A stretch of DNA of 64,000 nucleotides from CAWCDJ01 sp963796485 (lineage in GTDB: Bacteria > Acidobacteriota > Terriglobia > Bryobacterales > Bryobacteraceae): positions 248,001-312,000 of the forward strand of contig CAWCLV010000006.1 in assembly GCA_963796485.1 (NCBI GenBank). Reading direction: 5' to 3'. Positions 60,974-64,000 of the stretch are shown piece after piece. The translations under genes and the position numbers were made by a program. The notes under the pieces were generated by a model, which saw only the letters and a list, made by a program, of their open reading frames with translations, was not told where the DNA came from and ran no database searches. The first letter of the stretch is position 1; every line of letters begins with the position of its first letter.

Positions 60974-62395
60974 TCAGCCCTGGTCTAAAAGCTTACGATA
61001 CAGGGCCGAATAGGCACCCGCGGACACCTTCCAGGAAAAATCCCGTAGCATTCCGCGACGCATCATCTCGCGCCAGGTATCCTGATCGGAGTATACCCCT
61101 ACAGCCTTTCGTACGGCGTCGAGCAATGCCGCGCCGGAGTACTCGGCGAACTTGAACCCGGTGCCCTCATCGATGGTATCATCCAGCCCTCCCGTGGCGC
61201 GAACCACCGGCACCGTGCCATATCGCAGGCTATAGATCTGGCTCAGGCCGCACGGCTCGTATTGGCTGGGCATGAGGAACATATCCGCGCCCGCCTCGAT
61301 CCGGTGCGCCAGCCCGTTGTGGAACCCGATGCGGACGGCGAGGCGCCCGGGATACTCGGCGGCCTTCTCCCGAAAGAGTTCCTCCTGCTCCGGATCTCCG
61401 TTTCCCAGAACGACCATGTAGGTGTCTTCCGCCAGGATCTCACCCGCCACGGCGGCCAGGAGCTCGGTCCCCTTTTGTTCCGCGAACCGCGAGACCACGG
61501 CAAGCAGAGGGCGGTCCACGGCCTCCCCGGGCAGCCCCAGCTCCGCGACCAGAGCCCGTTTGCAGACAGCCTTCCCGGATAAATCGTCGGCGGAATAATT
61601 CGCCGGAATCAGGCGGTCCACATCGGGACTCCATTCGCGGTAATCCACGCCGTTGAGGATTCCGCTGAGCACGCCCGCGCGGGCCCGCAGCGTGCCGTCG
61701 AGGCCGAATCCATACTCCGGCGTCTGGATCTCGCGAGCGTAAGTCGGGCTCACCGTGCTGACCGAATCGGAATAGACAATCCCGCCTTTGATGTAGCTGA
61801 TCTGGTCGTAGAATTCCATCCCCCCGGGCGTGTCCACGCTGGGGTCGAGCCCGACCTCCGGCAGTACGTCCCGCGGAAAGAGCCCCTGGTATCCCAGGTT
61901 GTGGATCGTGAACAGGGTCTTGACGCCGAGGAACGTGGGGTCCGCGGCGAAAGTCGTGCGCAGGTACGCGGGCACCAGGCCGGCCTGCCAGTCGTGGCAA
62001 TGGAGGATGTCGGTTTTGAACAGACCGCGAACCACGCCGAGGGCGGCGCGCGCGAACACCGCGAAGCGGACGTGATTATCCGGATAGTCCTCGCCGGCTT
62101 CGCCATAGAGCCCATCGCGATCGAACAGCGGCGGGCAATCCACCAGGTAAAGCGGGTATTCTTCCGGAGCCTGCCAGAGGGAGACGTCGTAGCAGTCGGG
62201 ACCGAAGTGCACCGGCAGATGGTCGAAAACCCGGCGGGCGCTTTTCAGTTCGATGAAGCCGTAGCGCGGGATCACCACGGCGGCATCGACGCCGTAATCG
62301 CGCAAGGCGGCGGGAAGCGCTCCGACCACGTCGGCCAGCCCGCCCGTCTTGGCGAGGGGCGCAGCCTCGGATGAGACCATCAGGACACGGGACAC
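60974..62395 (-). CDS. glgA: Glycogen synthase (ADP-glucose, GT5)
   Basis: 473 residues from a GTG start. The N-terminal MVSSEAAPLAKTGGLADVVGALPAAL contains the ADP-glucose-binding KTGGLADV. Further motifs are HCHDWQAGLVPAYL, TIHNLGYQG and the C-terminal MPSQYEPCGLSQIYSLRYGTVPVVRATGGL (catalytic Glu region). It elongates glycogen chains from ADP-glucose. No other glg gene is adjacent. Confidence 0.95.
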   Translation of the reverse strand: MSRVLMVSSEAAPLAKTGGLADVVGALPAALRDYGVDAAVVIPRYGFIELKSARRVFDHLPVHFGPDCYDVSLWQAPEEYPLYLVDCPPLFDRDGLYGEAGEDYPDNHVRFAVFARAALGVVRGLFKTDILHCHDWQAGLVPAYLRTTFAADPTFLGVKTLFTIHNLGYQGLFPRDVLPEVGLDPSVDTPGGMEFYDQISYIKGGIVYSDSVSTVSPTYAREIQTPEYGFGLDGTLRARAGVLSGILNGVDYREWSPDVDRLIPANYSADDLSGKAVCKRALVAELGLPGEAVDRPLLAVVSRFAEQKGTELLAAVAGEILAEDTYMVVLGNGDPEQEELFREKAAEYPGRLAVRIGFHNGLAHRIEAGADMFLMPSQYEPCGLSQIYSLRYGTVPVVRATGGLDDTIDEGTGFKFAEYSGAALLDAVRKAVGVYSDQDTWREMMRRGMLRDFSWKVSAGAYSALYRKLLDQG

Positions 62396-62425
62396 GTAGG
62401 GAATTGTAGCAGGGGCCGCCCGATT

Positions 62426-64000
62426 CTATTCGCGAGAAGCGGCGGCCGCGCGTGACCGCCCGTGCTTTCGCCGGGCTGGTCCGGGCAGTTTCAATCCGGC
62501 GAGAAGCTGCTGGCCGTTGGGGCTGCCCAAACCGGTGCATGCGTCCCATCCCTGGCCCGCATTGAAGGCCCCATTATTGCCGCTGGTGATATCGCGCAAT
62601 GCCTTGCCCGCGATCGGAGTGCCGTAAAGGCTGGGATTCAGAAATCCCATCGGCTTCCCGACCTGCTGGTTGAGGACGGCAATCAGCGCGGCCCAGAGCG
62701 GCGCGACGGCGCTCGTACCGCCAAACACGGCGCTCCGGCCGTCCACGAAAATCTGGTACCCCGTGGCGGGGTCGGCATCGCCCGCAACGTCCGGGACGCC
62801 GCGCCCCTTGAAGTGCGAAGGGTTCACCGAGACCGGCACTCCGGCGTTTGACTGGAAGGATGGCAACGGGAACTTCTCGCTCACGCCGCCCCCCGATGCG
62901 CCGTTCCCGGGGCCCTGGTTCCAAACCACCTCCTTGGTGATCTTGCCGGAAGTCGATTCCAGCCGCGTGCCGCCACAGGCCAGGACATTGGGGCTGGACG
63001 AGGGGAAATCGACGTGTGCCGCGCCATCCGTAACGCCATCCGCCGAACCGTCGTCCCCGGAAGCGCAGCAGACGCTGACACCAAGCAGGGCCGCATCCTG
63101 GAACGCCTGGTCGTATGCCGTGAGCGACTGGTCGGTCCAGCTGGATTCGGGGCCGCCCCAACTTATCGAAACCACCGAGGGTTTGCGAACCGTATCGTGG
63201 ACCGCGGTGGTGATAGCGTCGAGGAATCCCTGGTCGCTATTTGGCGCGAAGTAGACCGCGATCCGCGCTCCGGGTGCGATGGCGCCCACCACTTCGATAT
63301 CCAGCAGTACTTCCCCGTCGGCGCTGTTGGGGTCGCCGGATGGCTGGTTCACGGCGCCATCCACCGACACGGAACTGACCGCCGGCGCGGGGCTGACTCC
63401 GATAGAACTGAAGTAGGAGGCGAGATCGGCGGTTTTGTATCCGCCTCCCAGTTCGATAATCGCGACGGTCTGTCCGGCGCCGGTCCCCGCCGGGTAGTTG
63501 TACAGCTTGGCAATGGCGGGCGGTGTGTACGAGGTGTCGCCGGCGGCGCGAGGTCCTATCCCGGCGACGTGGCGGCGGAGCCGCGTTTTGGCCTGCGGGC
63601 GGTCATCGAGCCCGAAGATCCCGACCAGCAGCGGGGCGACATCGGAGGGCACGGTCAATTCACCCGTACGGCCGCGGAACAAGCCGGCTGGCGCCTGGTA
63701 GAGTTCGATGCGCGTGCCGAACGCCTCGTTCATATTGGCGACGGTCCCCTGGAGAACCAGCGCGCGGCGGGCCAGGTCCACCGAGATCACGGTGAGGTCG
63801 TTGCGGGCTGCGAACTGTTCGACGCGTTCCACATCCGCCGGATCGGCGCCATACCGCCGCGCGAATTCCTCCCGCGTGAGGGTTCGGGCCGGCGCGGGCA
63901 GTTTAGCCCGCCGCCGCAGCATCAGAGTGACTTGGATCTGATCGTTCGGATCCGGGCTGCCGATCAGGCTGGCATCCGGTATGGGACGGCGCGCACTACC
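62426..64000 (-). CDS. Sedolisin/kumamolisin-type serine-carboxyl protease (S53), 5' end outside window
   Basis: The frame is open through 64000, and the residues upstream of the internal ATG at 63922 (PDASLIGSPDPNDQIQVTLML) match an S53 pro-domain, so the true start is outside. The pro-domain continues with RTLTREEFARRYGADPADVERV. The catalytic domain has Glu and Asp in DGEVLLDIEVVGAIAPGARIAVYFAP, SWGGPESSW, and the Ser motif GGTSAVAPLWAAL followed by a calcium-site region near DITSGNNGAFNAGQGWDACTGLG. It is a secreted acid endopeptidase that self-activates. The C-terminus is basic (RRKHGRSRAAAASRE). Confidence 0.92.
   Translation of the reverse strand, partial: GSARRPIPDASLIGSPDPNDQIQVTLMLRRRAKLPAPARTLTREEFARRYGADPADVERVEQFAARNDLTVISVDLARRALVLQGTVANMNEAFGTRIELYQAPAGLFRGRTGELTVPSDVAPLLVGIFGLDDRPQAKTRLRRHVAGIGPRAAGDTSYTPPAIAKLYNYPAGTGAGQTVAIIELGGGYKTADLASYFSSIGVSPAPAVSSVSVDGAVNQPSGDPNSADGEVLLDIEVVGAIAPGARIAVYFAPNSDQGFLDAITTAVHDTVRKPSVVSISWGGPESSWTDQSLTAYDQAFQDAALLGVSVCCASGDDGSADGVTDGAAHVDFPSSSPNVLACGGTRLESTSGKITKEVVWNQGPGNGASGGGVSEKFPLPSFQSNAGVPVSVNPSHFKGRGVPDVAGDADPATGYQIFVDGRSAVFGGTSAVAPLWAALIAVLNQQVGKPMGFLNPSLYGTPIAGKALRDITSGNNGAFNAGQGWDACTGLGSPNGQQLLAGLKLPGPARRKHGRSRAAAASRE

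Overview
The window is a GC-rich chromosomal segment from a bacterium, most likely an Acidobacteriota member close to the Solibacter/Bryobacter group. This is an inference from gene content: a very large Oar-like TonB-dependent receptor with an N-terminal carboxypeptidase-regulatory domain, a second small protein of the same domain type, a haem/copper-monooxygenase/TPR secreted protein, bacillithiol synthesis (BshC), a DUF3106 protein beside an ECF sigma/anti-sigma pair, many Tat-like signal peptides on hydrolases, and frequent GTG/TTG starts. Nothing looks like a prophage, plasmid, CRISPR array or complete insertion sequence, and I found no rRNA or tRNA gene.

Layout. 1-9.5 kb: housekeeping genes, mostly on the minus strand (partial sugar oxidoreductase, LarB, PilZ, cupin, BshC, RseP, Dxr, a 3-hydroxyisobutyrate dehydrogenase-like enzyme, a CPBP protease). 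9.5-12 kb: a lipoprotein and a glutathionylspermidine synthase-like ligase, then a duplicated gene fragment between two REP-like palindromes and an 18-unit 20-bp minisatellite. 12.1-19.6 kb: a compact Tad/Flp-type secretion operon (GT-C-like membrane protein, TadV, CpaB, CpaC, CpaF, TadB, TadC, then a 31-residue membrane peptide) with no pilin gene. 19.6-29.8 kb: secreted and envelope proteins (cytochrome/copper/TPR protein, HlyD adaptor, MsrB, a DUF362 protein, an S9 peptidase flanked by REP palindromes). 29.2-32.2 kb: a rubrerythrin-like protein and a fused NfnA-NfnB flavoprotein. 32.25-32.83 kb: a gene-free, hairpin-rich region.

33.6-43.9 kb is a surface-glycan cluster: a Wzt-type ABC ATPase with a sugar-binding tail, a methyltransferase with a long coiled coil, a GT2-GT4 fusion, four more GT2 enzymes and a DUF1972 glycosyltransferase. 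It lacks the ABC permease and sugar-nucleotide genes. 44-51.5 kb: a truncated and a full-length M24 peptidase, an amidase, a candidate CNF1/CheD-like cysteine deamidase (48034-49014), a DUF4118-PAS sensor and an Fe-S aldo/keto reductase. 51.5-55.6 kb: a long leader with a predicted pseudoknot, then the TonB receptor. 55.7-64 kb: housekeeping (DUF2905, 3-methyladenine glycosylase, ThpR-PlsY-GpsA, ECF sigma and anti-sigma, DUF3106, thioredoxin, glycogen synthase) and a sedolisin-type protease cut by the window end.

The observations I rate highest are the deamidase-like protein at 48034, the REP-like palindrome family with associated rearrangements, the minisatellite at 11339 and the two candidate structured RNA regions (32372-32561 and 51526-51641).
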